Assembly: GCF_018687535.1 (NCBI RefSeq)
Contig: NZ_CP061295.1
Coordinates: 1,240,001 to 1,304,000 of the forward strand
Length of the DNA stretch: 64,000 nucleotides
Reading direction: 5' to 3'
Source of the DNA: Polynucleobacter sp. MWH-S4W17
GTDB taxonomy: Bacteria > Pseudomonadota > Gammaproteobacteria > Burkholderiales > Burkholderiaceae
Shown here: piece by piece, positions 36,500 to 48,241 of the stretch
Layout of the letters: every line of letters starts with the position of its first letter
Numbering within the stretch: position 1 is the first letter of the stretch
Translations under genes and position numbers: made by a program
The notes under the pieces: model-generated
Database searches by the model: none
Told to the model about the DNA's origin: nothing
What the model saw: the letters and a program-made list of their open reading frames with translations, nothing else

Positions 36500-38317
36500 T
36501 TACTCGCGGGATGCTTTCTTACGATCATGCTCTTTCAGGTGGCGCTTACGGATACGTACACTTTTCGGCGTTACTTCAACCAACTCATCATCACTAATGA
36601 ATTCAACCGCATATTCCAAGGTCAAATCAATTGGCGTTACTAAGCGAACTGCTTCGTCAGTGCCTGAAGAGCGAACGTTGGTTAATTGCTTACCTTTAAT
36701 TGGGTTAACGACCAAGTCATTGTCTCGACTATGGATACCAATCACCATTCCCTCGTATACAGGATCACCATGGCTAACAAACATACGACCACGATCTTGT
36801 AACTTCCAAATAGCGTAGGCAACTGCTTCGCCATCATCTTGACTAATCAATACGCCATTATGACGTTCACCCAAGATGCCATCTTTCGCTGGAGCATAAG
36901 AATCAAATGTATGACTCATCAAACCATTACCGCGAGTCATGGTCATGAAGTCGCCTTGGAAGCCGATCAGACCACGTGCAGGAATGCGGTACTCAAGACG
37001 GGTGCGGCCTTTGCCATCACTCACCATATCTTGCAACTCACCCTTACGCTTACCCAAGTCTTCCATCACAGAACCTTGAGTGGCATCTTCTACGTCAACC
37101 GTTAAGTTCTCATACGGCTCCATTTTGACGCCATTCTCCTCATGAAAGACAACGCGTGGACGGGAAACTGCCATCTCATAACCTTCACGACGCATGGTCT
37201 CTACCAAGATGGTGAGATGCAACTCGCCACGACCTGATACTTCAAATACGGTGTCATCATCAGTTTCTTTTACGCGCAAAGCCATGTTGGCTTTTAATTC
37301 GCGGTCTAAACGTTCACGAATTTGACGGCTAGTTACAAACTTACCTTCACGACCAGCTAATGGACTAGTGTTTACCATAAAATTCATAGTCAAGGTCGGC
37401 TCATCAATCTTGAGCATTGGCAATGGATCTGGCTTGTCAACCGCACATACTGTTGTGCCAATGGCCAAATCTTCAATACCATTGATGAGGGCGATATCGC
37501 CAGCAACAGCCTCGTCAACGATTTCTCGCTCCAGGCCTTTAAATTTCAATACTTGGTTGATACGGCCTTTGAATGGCGTGCCATCAGGACCATTCATGCA
37601 GAGCACTTCCATACCTGACTTCACACGGCCCCGGCTAATACGGCCAACTCCGATCTTGCCAACATAGCTGTTGTAGTCAATTGAAGAAATCTGGAATTGC
37701 AAGGGGCCTTCTGCGTCGTCATCACGCACAGGAACGTGCTTCAGAACAGCATCAAACAAGGGGCGCATAGTACCTTCACGCACATCTTCTGACTCTCCTG
37801 CATAACCATTCAAGCCTGATGCATAGATCACTGGGAAATCTAACTGCTCTTCAGTTGCGCCTAGTTTGTCAAATAATTCAAAAGTTGCGTTAATCACGTA
37901 GTCGCAACGTGCGCCTGGACGGTCAACCTTGTTAATCACAACGATTGGCTTCAAACCCAATGCCAAAGCTTTCTTGGTAACGAAGCGGGTCTGCGGCATT
38001 GGACCTTCAACCGCATCAACCAAAAGCAATACACCGTCAACCATCGAGAGAACGCGCTCTACTTCACCACCGAAGTCCGCGTGTCCTGGGGTATCAACGA
38101 TATTAATATGTGTACCGTCATATTCCACTGCGCAGTTCTTGGACAAAATAGTAATGCCACGCTCTTTTTCCAAGTCGTTTGAGTCCATGACGCGTTCGGT
38201 CATTTTTTCATTTGAGCGGAATGTGCCTGATTGGCGCAAGAGTTGGTCAACCAAGGTAGTTTTTCCGTGGTCAACGTGGGCGATGATAGCGATGTTACGA
38301 AGTGCGCGTTTAGTCAT
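36500..38317 (-). CDS. typA: Ribosome-associated GTPase TypA/BipA
   Basis: Translational GTPase of 605 residues involved in 50S assembly and stress adaptation. The G motifs are [16 protein letters not shown] (G1), RGITI (G2), [14 protein letters not shown] (G3) and NKVDRPGAR (G4). EF-G-like domains follow, with [20 protein letters not shown] and [19 protein letters not shown], and the protein ends in the BipA-specific C-terminal domain. It is separated from truB by about 50 bases and may be transcribed from its own promoter or as the tail of the infB operon. Confidence 0.97.
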   Translation of the reverse strand: MTKRALRNIAIIAHVDHGKTTLVDQLLRQSGTFRSNEKMTERVMDSNDLEKERGITILSKNCAVEYDGTHINIVDTPGHADFGGEVERVLSMVDGVLLLVDAVEGPMPQTRFVTKKALALGLKPIVVINKVDRPGARCDYVINATFELFDKLGATEEQLDFPVIYASGLNGYAGESEDVREGTMRPLFDAVLKHVPVRDDDAEGPLQFQISSIDYNSYVGKIGVGRISRGRVKSGMEVLCMNGPDGTPFKGRINQVLKFKGLEREIVDEAVAGDIALINGIEDLAIGTTVCAVDKPDPLPMLKIDEPTLTMNFMVNTSPLAGREGKFVTSRQIRERLDRELKANMALRVKETDDDTVFEVSGRGELHLTILVETMRREGYEMAVSRPRVVFHEENGVKMEPYENLTVDVEDATQGSVMEDLGKRKGELQDMVSDGKGRTRLEYRIPARGLIGFQGDFMTMTRGNGLMSHTFDSYAPAKDGILGERHNGVLISQDDGEAVAYAIWKLQDRGRMFVSHGDPVYEGMVIGIHSRDNDLVVNPIKGKQLTNVRSSGTDEAVRLVTPIDLTLEYAVEFISDDELVEVTPKSVRIRKRHLKEHDRKKASRE

Positions 38318-38368
38318 GTGAAGCTTCTTGAGTTAAAGATAAGTAAAAGGGTTATAAATAATGATTAA

Positions 38369-39280
38369 TTAATGAGCCTGCGAAATCAAGCGCTTTGGAT
38401 GCAAAACACCAGAACGCCAATCAGCAGTACCAATAAAGTTATGAGGAGCAGCGGTCGCTCGATAAATGCGTACCAATGCTTCAATGGAAGGTAAGTTCAG
38501 AGGAACACGCTGTCCCATTTCAAGACGTTTAGCTTGTTGCTCATCCACCGTTAAGTGTGGCAATGTTTGCAGCAAGGCATCAACAGGCAATATGTAGTCG
38601 GCGCTATTCTGAAGGCTGCTTTGTATCGCCTCAATCGTAAAGGACTGCTCAAGATTGAGATGCCCCACTTCGGTTCGGCGTAATCCCACCAAATGGGCGC
38701 CACATCCTAGGGCATTACCAATATCTTCTGCTAGAACGCGAATATAGGTTCCTTTGCTACAGCTGACTTTTAACGTAGCTTCTGGCCAAGCGATGTCAGT
38801 CCAACGAATGGAGTGAATAGTGATATCTCGCGGAGTGCGCTCCAACTCAACACCTGCACGAGCATATTCATATAAAGGTTTGCCATCACGCTTGAGTGCA
38901 GAATACATTGGCGGCACTTGAGAAATAGGCCCTGTAAATTTTGGGAGCAAGGCATCTAATGCAGATTTGAGCTCAACTTCATTGGCAAATACCGGCAAAG
39001 GTAATTCTTCAATAGTGAGACCCTCAGCATCGCCGGTATCAGTGCGTGAGCCGAACTTTACTCGAGCGATATAAGACTTATCAGCTTCAAGCAGGTCTTG
39101 TGAATACTTAGTTGCTTCGCCTAAGCAGATAGGCAATAAGCCAGTCGCCATTGGATCTAATGTACCGGTATGGCCAGCCTTGTCAGCATTAAAGGCACGC
39201 TTGACGGCAGTAACCGCACCCTGAGAACTCATTCCAGCGGGTTTATCTAGTAGCACTACGCCGTCGATCCGTATAGACAT
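38369..39280 (-). CDS. truB: tRNA pseudouridine(55) synthase TruB
   Basis: Makes pseudouridine 55 in the T-loop of tRNAs. The N-terminus GVVLLDKPAGMSSQGAVTAV and the catalytic GHTGTLDPMATGLLPICLG (Asp in TLDP) are diagnostic. KGTYIRVLAEDIG and the CGAHLVGLRRTEVG segment follow. The length of 303 is typical. It lies three bases after the rbfA stop in the classic nusA-infB-rbfA-truB order. Confidence 0.97.
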   Translation of the reverse strand: MSIRIDGVVLLDKPAGMSSQGAVTAVKRAFNADKAGHTGTLDPMATGLLPICLGEATKYSQDLLEADKSYIARVKFGSRTDTGDAEGLTIEELPLPVFANEVELKSALDALLPKFTGPISQVPPMYSALKRDGKPLYEYARAGVELERTPRDITIHSIRWTDIAWPEATLKVSCSKGTYIRVLAEDIGNALGCGAHLVGLRRTEVGHLNLEQSFTIEAIQSSLQNSADYILPVDALLQTLPHLTVDEQQAKRLEMGQRVPLNLPSIEALVRIYRATAAPHNFIGTADWRSGVLHPKRLISQAH

Positions 39281-39283
39281 GAA

Positions 39284-39652
39284 TTACTTAGTCTCGTCTT
39301 TGTGATCGCTCTCAACTGCTTGATCGATCAATCGAGACATTTCTATGCCATGCTCTACTGAGCTGTCATAGTGAAAATGTAAAGTAGGAACGGTATGAAT
39401 ATGCAAACGCTTAAACAAGAGTGAGTGCAAGTATCCGGCTTTTTCTTGAAGCGCCCTTAACGCATGCTCAGGCTCAGCACCCAAAACTGTAAAGAACACT
39501 TTGGCATGGGCCAGATCCGGTGTGAGCTCAATACTTTGTAAGGTAATCAAGCCCAAACTCGGACTACGCAATTCGCGGGGAATAAGCTCGGCCAGGTCTC
39601 GCTGAATTTGATCGGCGAGACGCTGGTTACGATGCGGGCTAGTTTTATGCAT
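39284..39652 (-). CDS. rbfA: 30S ribosome-binding factor RbfA
   Basis: Small KH-fold protein of 122 residues needed for late 30S subunit maturation and cold adaptation. [39 protein letters not shown] and the C-terminal [20 protein letters not shown] match the family. The start is five bases after the infB stop. Confidence 0.96.
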   Translation of the reverse strand: MHKTSPHRNQRLADQIQRDLAELIPRELRSPSLGLITLQSIELTPDLAHAKVFFTVLGAEPEHALRALQEKAGYLHSLLFKRLHIHTVPTLHFHYDSSVEHGIEMSRLIDQAVESDHKDETK

Positions 39653-39657
39653 ATTGC

Positions 39658-42417
39658 TTAGAGTGAACGTGCAACTTCAGTAACTTCAAATACTTCAAGC
39701 TGGTCACCTTCTTTAATGTCGTTATAGCCCTTTAATGACAGGCCGCACTCGACACCGGCACGAACTTCCTTAGCATCATCTTTGAAGCGCTTGAGAGAGT
39801 CCAGTTCACCAGTCCAAACAACGACGTTGTCACGCAAGAGACGAACACTAGATGTGCGCTTGATAATTCCATCAACTACCAAGCAACCTGCAATTGCGCC
39901 AACCTTAGATACCAAGAAGACTTGACGAATCTCAACGAGACCAGTGATTTCTTCTTTTTTATCTGGAGTCAACATGCCGCTCAGAGCCAACTTTACTTCA
40001 TCCACTGCGTCATAGATGATGTTGTGATAACGAATATCCACACCATTGTTTTCAGCTAACTTGCGAGCTGCCGCATCTGCACGGGAATTGAAGCCAAAAA
40101 TAACCGCTTTAGAAGCCACTGCTAAGTTCACGTCAGTTTCAGTAATGCCACCAACACCTGCGTGAACAATTTGCACCTTCACCTCCGGTGTAGAAAGCTT
40201 CATTAATGACTGTGCCAAAGCTTCTTGAGAGCCCTGTACATCAGCTTTAATGATCAATGGCAATAACTTAGCCTCAATAGCGCCTTCTTCCATGTTTTCC
40301 ATCATGGTTTCAAGCTTGAATGCTTGCTGTTTAGCCAACTTCACATCACGGAACTTACCTTGACGGAACAATGCAATCTCGCGAGCCTTACGCTCATCCG
40401 GAACCACCTGTACTGACTCTCCAGCTGCAGGAACATCCCCTAAGCCTTGGATTTCAACAGGGATAGATGGGCCTGCTTCATTACATGGCTTACCGTTTTC
40501 ATCCAGCATGGCGCGGACGCGACCATAGGTTGAACCCGCCAACAACATATCTCCACGTTTGAGCGTGCCTGATTGAACCAATATGGTTGCTACAGGGCCC
40601 TTACCTTTGTCCAAACGCGCTTCAATGACTAAACCTTGGGCCGGTGCATCTTTGGGCGCTTTCAATTCCAAGATTTCAGCTTGCAAGAGTACGTTCTCAA
40701 GCAGGGCATCAATGCCCTCACCAGTTTTTGCGGATACCGGAATAAATGGCACATCGCCACCGTATTCTTCAGGAACCACTTGCTCTGCCACCAACTCAGT
40801 TTTGACGCGCTCGGAATTGGCTTCTGGCTTATCAATCTTGTTAATTGCCACAACAATTGGAACGCCACCTGCAAGCGCATGGTGAATTGCTTCTTTTGTT
40901 TGCGGCATCACGCCGTCATCTGCCGCAACAACCAAGATCACAATGTCCGTTGCCTTGGCACCGCGAGCACGCATTGCCGTAAAGGCTTCGTGACCCGGAG
41001 TATCTAAGAAGGTAATCATGCCGCGTGGAGTTTCCACATGGTATGCACCAATGTGCTGAGTAATGCCGCCAGCCTCACCGGTAGCCACTTTGGCCGCACG
41101 AATCTTATCGAGCAAAGAAGTTTTACCGTGATCAACGTGACCCATCACTGTAACTACTGGTGGACGTGGCAACAACTCTGCATCGTGACCATCGGTACCA
41201 AGATCTAAATCTGGATCATCTAATTTCGCAGCAAAAGCCTTATGGCCCATTTCTTCAACAAGAATCATTGCGGTATCTTGATCAAGCACTTGATTAATGG
41301 TGACCATTTGACCCATACCCATCAGCAACTTAATCACTTCCGCACTCTTCACTGCCATTGCATGAGCTAACTCAGCAACAGTAATGGTTTCTGGTACGTG
41401 AACATCACGCACTATGGCTTCTGTTGGTACTTGGAAGTTGGTATCTACGTTCGCCTCAGCAATTTGACGTTGCTTCTTACGACCACCGCCTGAACGCCAA
41501 CCACCAACACCACCAGAAGAATCGCCGCGAGTCTTTAGGCCGCCAGGTTTCTTAGCGCCCTCTTCTTGCCAAGTGGATGATGTCTCAGAAGATTTAATAG
41601 TCTTGCCACCAACTTTGGCAACAGCCTTCTTCTTATCATCAGCACCTTCAACTTTTGCAGGTTTATGCAAAGTGCCTTTTTTCGCTTCTTCAGCAGCAAT
41701 TTCACTAGGTGCTTTGAGAACACGTGCAGGAGCGCTCATCATGTCGCGGATTGCTAAAGCCTCAGCTTCAGCCGCAGCACGACGAACGCGAATATCTGCC
41801 AATTCTTTTTCTTTGCTAGCAGCCAAATCTTTAGCTGCTTTATCTGCTGCCGCCTTTTTCTCTGCTGCCGCTGCGGCAGCATCCGGCGCTGTACCTACAG
41901 GCGCCTCTTCTTTAGCAATTACTGGAGCTGCAACTTCTTTTTGACGTGCTTCTTCGGCAGCTCTCATTTCCGCTTCTTGGCGAGCCAACAACTCAGCTTG
42001 GCGTGTTGCCTCTGCCGCGCGTTTTTCCAACTCCTCTTCGGAAATAACGGGTTTAGCTGGTGCTGCTGGAGCAACTTCTTTAGCCGCTGGAACTGGAATC
42101 TCTTCAGGCGCCTTATCACCGGCCTTAACGAGCACACGCTTTTTACGAACTTCAACCTGCACAGTGCGAGTACGTCCAGCAGAGTCTGCTTGACGAATTT
42201 CTGAGCTCTCACGCTTGATTAAAGTAATCTTTTTACGCGCGCCAGTATCTGCACTGCCATGCTCTTTTTGCAAATGCTCAAGCAGGACAGTTTTGTCCTT
42301 TTCGGTAATGCTATCGTCCTCAGAACCTTTTTCGATACCAGCCGCCTTCAACTGCTCCAAGAGGTCTGGCGCGGTACGTTTTAATTCTTTAGCGAGTACT
42401 TTTACTGTTGTTGCCAT
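39658..42417 (-). CDS. infB: Translation initiation factor IF-2
   Basis: Initiation GTPase of 919 residues that brings fMet-tRNA to the 30S subunit. The N-terminal IF2-N domain ([20 protein letters not shown]) is followed by a long Ala/Lys/Glu-rich linker (about 90-300). The G-domain follows with [34 protein letters not shown] and INKIDKP, and the C-terminal domains end in [23 protein letters not shown] precedes the start at proper spacing. It lies 13 bases after nusA. Confidence 0.98.
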   Translation of the reverse strand: MATTVKVLAKELKRTAPDLLEQLKAAGIEKGSEDDSITEKDKTVLLEHLQKEHGSADTGARKKITLIKRESSEIRQADSAGRTRTVQVEVRKKRVLVKAGDKAPEEIPVPAAKEVAPAAPAKPVISEEELEKRAAEATRQAELLARQEAEMRAAEEARQKEVAAPVIAKEEAPVGTAPDAAAAAAEKKAAADKAAKDLAASKEKELADIRVRRAAAEAEALAIRDMMSAPARVLKAPSEIAAEEAKKGTLHKPAKVEGADDKKKAVAKVGGKTIKSSETSSTWQEEGAKKPGGLKTRGDSSGGVGGWRSGGGRKKQRQIAEANVDTNFQVPTEAIVRDVHVPETITVAELAHAMAVKSAEVIKLLMGMGQMVTINQVLDQDTAMILVEEMGHKAFAAKLDDPDLDLGTDGHDAELLPRPPVVTVMGHVDHGKTSLLDKIRAAKVATGEAGGITQHIGAYHVETPRGMITFLDTPGHEAFTAMRARGAKATDIVILVVAADDGVMPQTKEAIHHALAGGVPIVVAINKIDKPEANSERVKTELVAEQVVPEEYGGDVPFIPVSAKTGEGIDALLENVLLQAEILELKAPKDAPAQGLVIEARLDKGKGPVATILVQSGTLKRGDMLLAGSTYGRVRAMLDENGKPCNEAGPSIPVEIQGLGDVPAAGESVQVVPDERKAREIALFRQGKFRDVKLAKQQAFKLETMMENMEEGAIEAKLLPLIIKADVQGSQEALAQSLMKLSTPEVKVQIVHAGVGGITETDVNLAVASKAVIFGFNSRADAAARKLAENNGVDIRYHNIIYDAVDEVKLALSGMLTPDKKEEITGLVEIRQVFLVSKVGAIAGCLVVDGIIKRTSSVRLLRDNVVVWTGELDSLKRFKDDAKEVRAGVECGLSLKGYNDIKEGDQLEVFEVTEVARSL

Positions 42418-42430
42418 GCACTACTTCCTC

Positions 42431-43912
42431 TCATGAAGTAAACCAATGTTCGCGCGCTTTCATGATGAGCGTTTTCGCAGTTTCTTCGTCAATTTGTGTC
42501 GCCTCAACCAGCTCATCAACAGCTAGTTCCGCAAGGTCGTCACGGGTATGTACCTGATTGTCAGCAAGCTTAGCAATCAGTTCTGTGGTCATTCCTTCCA
42601 GGGAACGCAAGTCTTGTGACACTTCGCCGATACGCTCTTCTTTTGCCAACTCCATAGTTAACAAAGAATCACGGGCGCGGGTACGCAACTCATTCACAGT
42701 ATCTTCATCGAATGAATCAATCTCTAACATTTCAGACAATGGTACGTAGGCCACCTCTTCTAATGTATTGAAACCTTCTTCAATCAAAATATCAGCCACT
42801 TCTTGGTCGACGTCCAACTTGTCCATAAACAATTGACGTACAGAAGAAGCTTCTTTTTCAGTTTTCTCAGCAGACTCTTCAGGGGTCATGATGTTGATCT
42901 GCCAACCAGTCAAATCACTTGCCAAACGAACGTTTTGTCCACTGCGGCCAATAGCGATTGCCAAATTCTCTTCATCAACCACTACATCCATCGCATGACG
43001 CTCTTCATCAACCACGATTGATGAAACTTGAGCTGGAGCCAAAGCACCAATTACAAATTGGGCTGGATCTTCAGACCACAATACGATATCCACTGCTTCG
43101 CCAGCAACTTCATTACGAACCGCAGTCACACGGGTGCCACGTACGCCAACGCAAGTGCCAATTGGATCGATGCGCTTGTCATAAGTAATAACCGCAATTT
43201 TTGCGCGGATACCAGGATCACGGGCAGCGCCTTTGATCTCTAATAAACCCTGCTCCATCTCAGGAACTTCGTTCTCAAACAACTTAATTAAGAAGTCTGG
43301 GCAAGTACGGGAGAGTTCGATTTGTGGGCCACGTGCTTCACGATCCACCTTAAGGATGTATGCCCGCACACGGTCGCCAGAACGTAAGTTCTCTTTTGGA
43401 ATCATTTGATCGCGGCGGAGCAATGCTTCAACACGACCAGATTCAATAATCAGGCCATTCTTGTCAGCACGCTTCACGGTACCAGTCATGACTTTTTCGC
43501 CACGCTCAAGGTAGTCGTTCAAAATCTGTTCACGCTCAGCATCACGAATGCGCTGCAAGATCACTTGCTTAGCAGCTTGTGCGCCGATACGACCGAAGGC
43601 TAAAGATTCGATTTGCTCTTCGATGTAGTCACCAACTTCCATGTCGGCGAGTTGCTCTTGGGCTTCAAATTGCAGAATCTCTTTGTCCGGCTCTTGCAAA
43701 CCAGCTTCATTGGGCACAACCAACCAGCGACGGAAGGTTTCGTATTCACCAGTTTCACGATCAATCGCAACACGGATATCCACATCTTCTGTAGCGTAGC
43801 GCTTCTTAGTCGCAGAGGCTAAAGCCATCTCCAACGCTTCGAATACGATCGCTTGATCAACGTTCTTTTCACGCGCTAACGCGTCTGCCAACATGAGAAC
43901 TTCTCGGCTCAT
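42431..43912 (-). CDS. nusA: Transcription termination/antitermination factor NusA
   Basis: RNA-polymerase-binding factor controlling pausing, termination and antitermination. The N-terminal domain starts [20 protein letters not shown], followed by an S1 domain ([19 protein letters not shown]), two KH domains ([16 protein letters not shown] and [19 protein letters not shown]) and two C-terminal acidic helix-hairpin-helix repeats (about 360-490), as in proteobacterial NusA. Its ATG overlaps the rimP stop (ATGA). Confidence 0.98.
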   Translation of the reverse strand: MSREVLMLADALAREKNVDQAIVFEALEMALASATKKRYATEDVDIRVAIDRETGEYETFRRWLVVPNEAGLQEPDKEILQFEAQEQLADMEVGDYIEEQIESLAFGRIGAQAAKQVILQRIRDAEREQILNDYLERGEKVMTGTVKRADKNGLIIESGRVEALLRRDQMIPKENLRSGDRVRAYILKVDREARGPQIELSRTCPDFLIKLFENEVPEMEQGLLEIKGAARDPGIRAKIAVITYDKRIDPIGTCVGVRGTRVTAVRNEVAGEAVDIVLWSEDPAQFVIGALAPAQVSSIVVDEERHAMDVVVDEENLAIAIGRSGQNVRLASDLTGWQINIMTPEESAEKTEKEASSVRQLFMDKLDVDQEVADILIEEGFNTLEEVAYVPLSEMLEIDSFDEDTVNELRTRARDSLLTMELAKEERIGEVSQDLRSLEGMTTELIAKLADNQVHTRDDLAELAVDELVEATQIDEETAKTLIMKAREHWFTS

Positions 43913-44400
43913 GACTTTCTTCCTTTGAAATCAATAACAGGGACCAACCGAGTCTTATCGACCTCGGCTAAAGAGAACTCCAATTGAGAGGGCTGACCAT
44001 CAGCACCCTCAAATACCAAACCAAACTTTGCATCTGGTGAATTCAATTCACCACTCAGCAAACCTTGCAACTCACCACGAAAATTCTTGCGACCGCCAGC
44101 TGCAACGCGCAATTTCAAATCCACTTGCATTCCAGCAAAGCGCTCATAATCAGCGGCACTTTTCACTGGACGATCCAGTCCTGGAGATGAAATCTCTAAA
44201 CGCTCATAAGGAATGTTTTCAACTGGCAAGGTGTAACTCAACTGATGGCTCACCTTTTCGCAATCCAAAACAGAAATCAAGCGTTCGTAATCTGGGTTTT
44301 CAATCGTGACGCGCAGCAATCCACCGGCTTCACGCTCTATCTCAACTAGCGTGTAACCCAAGTTTTCCAGCTCTGCAGAAATAACCTGCTGATCTTTCAC
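43909..44400 (-). CDS. rimP: Ribosome maturation factor RimP
   Basis: Protein of 163 residues that assists early 30S assembly. [20 protein letters not shown] and the signature [20 protein letters not shown] followed by [15 protein letters not shown] identify it. It is the first gene of the rimP-nusA-infB-rbfA-truB operon. The leader upstream contains a predicted terminator hairpin only about 25 bases before the ATG, so expression is probably attenuated. Confidence 0.96.
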   Translation of the reverse strand: MKDQQVISAELENLGYTLVEIEREAGGLLRVTIENPDYERLISVLDCEKVSHQLSYTLPVENIPYERLEISSPGLDRPVKSAADYERFAGMQVDLKLRVAAGGRKNFRGELQGLLSGELNSPDAKFGLVFEGADGQPSQLEFSLAEVDKTRLVPVIDFKGRKS

Positions 44401-44546
44401 GACGCCCCTTCATACCAAAATGGCAAAAAAAAATGGGCTTCAAAGCCCATATTCTCGAAATTCAGAACAGGCCGACTTACGTTGATCGCAACATCAGTCG
44501 GTAACCACTAAAAACAGCAGAATACTGCTGTAAGACCAAAATTATA
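44401..44546 (-). promoter_or_regulatory. rimP operon leader: promoter -10, two hairpins and an intrinsic terminator (attenuator)
   Basis: Read on the minus strand, an exact TATAAT (44541-44546) is followed by three structures. Hairpin I pairs ACAGCAG with CTGCTGT (44514-44531) and has a short T-run. Hairpin II pairs CCGACT with AGTCGG and, inside, GTTG with CAAC (44472-44501). A terminator pairs ATGGGCT with AGCCCAT (44433-44450) and is followed directly by eight T residues (44425-44432). rimP begins at 44400. A terminator between promoter and first gene is the hallmark of attenuation. Leaders of this kind before rimP have been described in proteobacteria. I could not find a good -35 hexamer. 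Hairpin I may also end rluB transcription. Confidence 0.7.
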
Positions 44547-44573
44547 GCCTATTTGGCAGAAAACTGATACAAA

Positions 44574-46370
44574 TCAGAAGCTTTCGCCCGGATTACGGGG
44601 TTTTCTAGGTCCCTTATTGAAGGGTTTGCGCCCTTTTGGTGCGCTACGCTTAGGTCCATTTCCAGGACTCTGAGGATTGCCTGTCACAAAAGCGGACTGC
44701 CCGTGGTGAACTTTGCTGCCTTTACTGCGGTTTTGGCCCTGACCGCCTTGACCACCCTGTCCGCCTTGTCCACTGCGACCACCTTGACCGCCCTGACCAG
44801 GTCTGCCGCCTTGAGTGCGCCCACGGAATGGCCCGCGCCCCTCGCTAGAACCGCCGCCGCCAGCCGGTTTGCCACCCCTACCTTGATGCGTTAGGCCGTT
44901 ATGGCCACTAGCAAGGGTTAAAGCATCACGGGAACCCCAATAAGAAACTGAGGTTTGCATTGGATCCGGTTGGAAATCTTCACCCATCGGGCGACGATCA
45001 CGATTATTGGGATTCGGGTTGCGGCCCTTGTCTTGTGGCTGTGGCATTTTTAAGCCAGCAGACTTCATCAAGTTATAAATACCGCCCGCCTCAATCTCTT
45101 CCCATTTGCCACGTCTTAAACGTGGAGGCAATAAGAAAATACCATAACGAGTTCGGATCAAGCGAGATACTACATGACCAACCGCCTCAAACATACGACG
45201 CACTTCGCGATTACGACCCTCACTTAATGCAACGTGATACCAACGATTAGCGCCTTCACCACCGCCCATTGCTAGACGTAAGAATTTAGCTTGGCCATCA
45301 TCGAGCGTAATGCCACTCTTTAATAGTGAAGTATTTTCTTGGCTCAAGTCACCTAAGATGCGCACGGCGTATTCACGCTCAACACCATAACGGGGATGCA
45401 TTAAGCGATTTGCTAACTCACCAGAAGTGGTAAACAATAAAAGACCTTCGGTATTAAAGTCTAATCGACCTACCGCGATCCAGCGTCCTTGACGCGGCTT
45501 TGGCAAACGATCAAATACGGTTGGACGACCCTCTGGATCTGACTGGCTAACGATCTCACCTGCAGGCTTGTGGTACATGATCACGCGCGGTGGCTTAGTC
45601 TGAATCTTGCGATGTACTGGCTTGCCATTGATGCGCACTTGATCGGTTGGTCCAATGCGCTGACCAATATGTGCTGGTAATCCATTCACCGATACGCGCC
45701 CTTGAATAATCAAGTCTTCCATATCGCGACGGGATCCCATACCAACATCAGCTAATACCTTGTGCAACTTAACGGTATCTTCATCATCAGCATCATCATC
45801 CAAACCATCGAGGTCAGACCAAACTTCATCACGCAAACTGAGTGGGAGATCATCAACGTTGGCAAACTGCAGACTACTCATTTCCTCATCCGTTGGCGCA
45901 TCTGAATCTTCATCCTCGCGTGAACGTTGTGCACGTTGTGCGCGACGCTCTGCACCAGTTTGATGAGATACCTCGTTCTCATTCACACCATCGGGATTTT
46001 TTAATTCCTCAACTTCAGGAGCATCTAAAGCGGCGTCAAATTCACCAGAGACAACTGAAGCAAACAAAGCCTCACTCTCAGCTAGATTGGGAGCTAATTT
46101 AGAAGATTGGTTATTGCCTTGATTGTTACCGCCTTCGCGCGGACCATTGGCATCGCCACCTTCGCGGCGTGGCCGATCTTTGTTAAATGGGCGTTTCTTA
46201 TTAAACGGGTGTTTACCGCCTCCAGCACCCTGGCGACGTGGGCGGCGTTCACCGCGCTCTCCACCTTCAGACTTTTGGCCATCTGAGTTCGATGGCGCAA
46301 CGTCTGCATTAGAAGGGGTTGCCGATGGATTTACTACCGGGGATGAATCGTTTTCGTTAGAGCTTGTCAT
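44574..46370 (-). CDS. rluB: 23S rRNA pseudouridine synthase RluB-like with long disordered tails
   Basis: RsuA/RluB-family enzyme. An S4 RNA-binding domain (about 200-250: [20 protein letters not shown]) precedes the catalytic domain with [20 protein letters not shown] (Asp304) and [20 protein letters not shown]. About 195 N-terminal residues rich in N, R, G and acidic stretches, and about 150 C-terminal residues dominated by GGQGG and RG repeats, are low complexity. The product is 598 residues, about twice the E. coli enzyme. Such tails are common in Burkholderiales homologues. It follows scpB by six bases. Confidence 0.93.
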   Translation of the reverse strand: MTSSNENDSSPVVNPSATPSNADVAPSNSDGQKSEGGERGERRPRRQGAGGGKHPFNKKRPFNKDRPRREGGDANGPREGGNNQGNNQSSKLAPNLAESEALFASVVSGEFDAALDAPEVEELKNPDGVNENEVSHQTGAERRAQRAQRSREDEDSDAPTDEEMSSLQFANVDDLPLSLRDEVWSDLDGLDDDADDEDTVKLHKVLADVGMGSRRDMEDLIIQGRVSVNGLPAHIGQRIGPTDQVRINGKPVHRKIQTKPPRVIMYHKPAGEIVSQSDPEGRPTVFDRLPKPRQGRWIAVGRLDFNTEGLLLFTTSGELANRLMHPRYGVEREYAVRILGDLSQENTSLLKSGITLDDGQAKFLRLAMGGGEGANRWYHVALSEGRNREVRRMFEAVGHVVSRLIRTRYGIFLLPPRLRRGKWEEIEAGGIYNLMKSAGLKMPQPQDKGRNPNPNNRDRRPMGEDFQPDPMQTSVSYWGSRDALTLASGHNGLTHQGRGGKPAGGGGSSEGRGPFRGRTQGGRPGQGGQGGRSGQGGQGGQGGQGQNRSKGSKVHHGQSAFVTGNPQSPGNGPKRSAPKGRKPFNKGPRKPRNPGESF

Positions 46371-46376
46371 TAATTA

Positions 46377-47105
46377 TTATTTTGTTTCGTCTGGATTGTC
46401 TTCAGACTCAGGGGTAACTTCCTCAGAATCTAGCTCAGAAATATCAATGATGATTTCCTCTGCAGTGATTTCAGTTGTCTCTTCTTCTATTTCGATCACC
46501 TCTTGAGCATCAGTATCAATTACTACTGTCTCTACCGTAGCAGATGGATCAAACTCCATTACCGCTTGACCTAATTGCGCTGCAGCAGCCATTGGCGCCG
46601 CATCTTCCAGCATCGGCAAGCTTTGTAAATTGGTCAAACTGAGATCGTCTAAAAATTGCTTAGTAGTGGCATACAAGCCTGGGCGTCCAACGGTTTCTTT
46701 ATGCCCAATCACCTCAACCCAACCACGATCTTCCAACTGCTTCATTACATTACTACTCACAGCAACACCGCGAATTTCTTCGATCTCACCACGGGTGACA
46801 GGTTGATGGTAAGCAATGATGGCCAAAGTTTCCATCACGGCACGTGAATATTTTGGTGGCTTTTCTGGAGTCAAGCGATCAAGGTACTCGCGCATTGAGA
46901 TACGGCTTTGAAAACGCCAGCCAGTTGCGATATGTACCAACTCCATACCCTTGTCATCCCAAACACGTTGCAGCTCGACTAATGCTTCATCGATATCTGC
47001 CGTAGTGATGTCCTCTACAAATAAGCGAGACAAATCAGCAACGGTGAGTGGTTCCTGTGCGCACAGGAGGGCTGTTTCAATGACGCGCTTATTTTGATCG
47101 TCCAT
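46377..47105 (-). CDS. scpB: Segregation and condensation protein B
   Basis: Kleisin-associated winged-helix subunit of the Smc-ScpAB chromosome condensation complex. [20 protein letters not shown], the central [20 protein letters not shown] and [20 protein letters not shown] are family signatures. The last 60 residues are strongly acidic and Thr/Ile-rich, beyond the usual core. The gene is paired with rluB downstream, a common arrangement. A 6-bp hairpin lies just upstream of the start. Confidence 0.95.
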   Translation of the reverse strand: MDDQNKRVIETALLCAQEPLTVADLSRLFVEDITTADIDEALVELQRVWDDKGMELVHIATGWRFQSRISMREYLDRLTPEKPPKYSRAVMETLAIIAYHQPVTRGEIEEIRGVAVSSNVMKQLEDRGWVEVIGHKETVGRPGLYATTKQFLDDLSLTNLQSLPMLEDAAPMAAAAQLGQAVMEFDPSATVETVVIDTDAQEVIEIEEETTEITAEEIIIDISELDSEEVTPESEDNPDETK

Positions 47106-47118
47106 AAAATTCGGGCTA

Positions 47119-47134
47119 CCAGGAGTAATCCTGG
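47119..47134 (-). other. Hairpin in the scpB 5' leader
   Basis: CCAGGA (47119-47124) and TCCTGG (47129-47134) form a perfect 6-bp stem with a 4-base loop, ending 14 bases before the scpB ATG. No good ribosome-binding site is visible outside the stem. Any effect on translation is speculation. Confidence 0.35.
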
Positions 47135-47291
47135 CTAGGCTTTAAAAGGTATTTAGTAATGGGTTTTGGTGTTCTCAAGCTACTACGGACAATCCATCTC
47201 ATCAATTCTTCTTGGGATATGCCCGCGCTGAAACGAAGTACTTTTCGTTCACCATGCTCTTATTATAAGGTAGGCTCAATACAATAGCCAC

Positions 47292-48215
47292 ATGCACAAG
47301 AATTCCACCAAACCCCCTTTATTTATGCCTAAGGCGATCTATTCCATAGAGCGCCGTCGACTCCTGGGCCTCGGAATTGGTATGGGGACCCTACTTGGAG
47401 GCGCAGGTTTGAGCTCTTGTAGCCTGGTGGGGAGTAAAAAACCTGTCGTTGGCCTAGTTCTGGGTGCTGGAGCAGCTCGAGGTTTTGCCCACATAGGCGT
47501 CATTAAGGTATTGGAAGCCCAGGGCATTAGACCCGATATTGTTGTCGGCAGTAGCGCTGGCAGTGTCATTGCCTCCCTCCTCGCATCAGGCGCCACCGGG
47601 AATGATCTGAATCGCTTGGCCCTCAATCTGGATGAGGCCACGATTGCTGACTGGGGTCTCCCGTTTGCCGGCCGTTTTGGCGGGCTCATTAAAGGTGATG
47701 CACTACAAAATATGGTTAACCGAGAAGTGCAAAATAAATCGATTGAGCAAATGCGCATCCCCTTAGGTATTGTTGCCACTGAATTGCAGTCCGGCAAAGG
47801 GGTTTTATTTAGGACAGGTAATACCGGTCTAGCCGTTCGCGCATCTTGCAGCGTACCCGGAGTATTTCAGCCGGCAGTAATCAGCGGCAAAGAATATGTG
47901 GACGGTGGTTTAGTAGCACCAGTGCCAGTCAGCTATGCAAGACAGATGGGGGCAACCCTAGTCATTGCAGTAAATATTTCTTCTGAGCCAGTTCATCAAG
48001 ATGCCAGTGGAACCTTAGGTGTCTTGCAGCAAACCATCTCCATCATGCAGAGAAGTATTAATCAGTACGAACTCAAAAGCGCTGACATCGTGATTCAGCC
48101 GCAGTTAAAACAAATGGGTAGTGGTGATTTCAAATCCAGAAATGCCGCCATACTCGCTGGTGAAGCTGCAGCACAAGAGCAAATGGGTTTGATTAAAGAG
48201 AAGCTGAAAGGCTAA
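47292..48215 (+). CDS. Patatin-like phospholipase with Tat/lipoprotein-type N-terminus
   Basis: Serine lipid acyl-hydrolase of the RssA/patatin family. The catalytic parts are the oxyanion loop GAGAARG (58-64), nucleophile Ser88 in GSSAG (86-90) and Asp204 in VDGGLVAPVPV. The N-terminus has RRRLLGLG (21-28), then a hydrophobic stretch, then LSSC with Cys43, which together look like a twin-arginine signal ending in a lipobox. The enzyme may therefore be a periplasmic lipoprotein. The start could be ATG 47292 or the ATG at 47325. It is transcribed alone, divergently from scpB. Confidence 0.9.
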   Translation: MHKNSTKPPLFMPKAIYSIERRRLLGLGIGMGTLLGGAGLSSCSLVGSKKPVVGLVLGAGAARGFAHIGVIKVLEAQGIRPDIVVGSSAGSVIASLLASGATGNDLNRLALNLDEATIADWGLPFAGRFGGLIKGDALQNMVNREVQNKSIEQMRIPLGIVATELQSGKGVLFRTGNTGLAVRASCSVPGVFQPAVISGKEYVDGGLVAPVPVSYARQMGATLVIAVNISSEPVHQDASGTLGVLQQTISIMQRSINQYELKSADIVIQPQLKQMGSGDFKSRNAAILAGEAAAQEQMGLIKEKLKG

Positions 48216-48241
48216 TAGCAATCAGGCTGAGAGTCTCTTAC

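Noticed and set aside
40583..42204. Several plus-strand frames of 80-120 codons opposite infB
   Set aside because: They are a by-product of the Ala/Lys/Glu-rich codons of IF-2 and show no start signals.
44660..44880. Short repeated GC-rich units that could suggest a tandem repeat or CRISPR-like array
   Set aside because: The units encode the GGQGG/RG-rich tail of RluB in frame; spacing is irregular and there are no conserved repeats with unique spacers.
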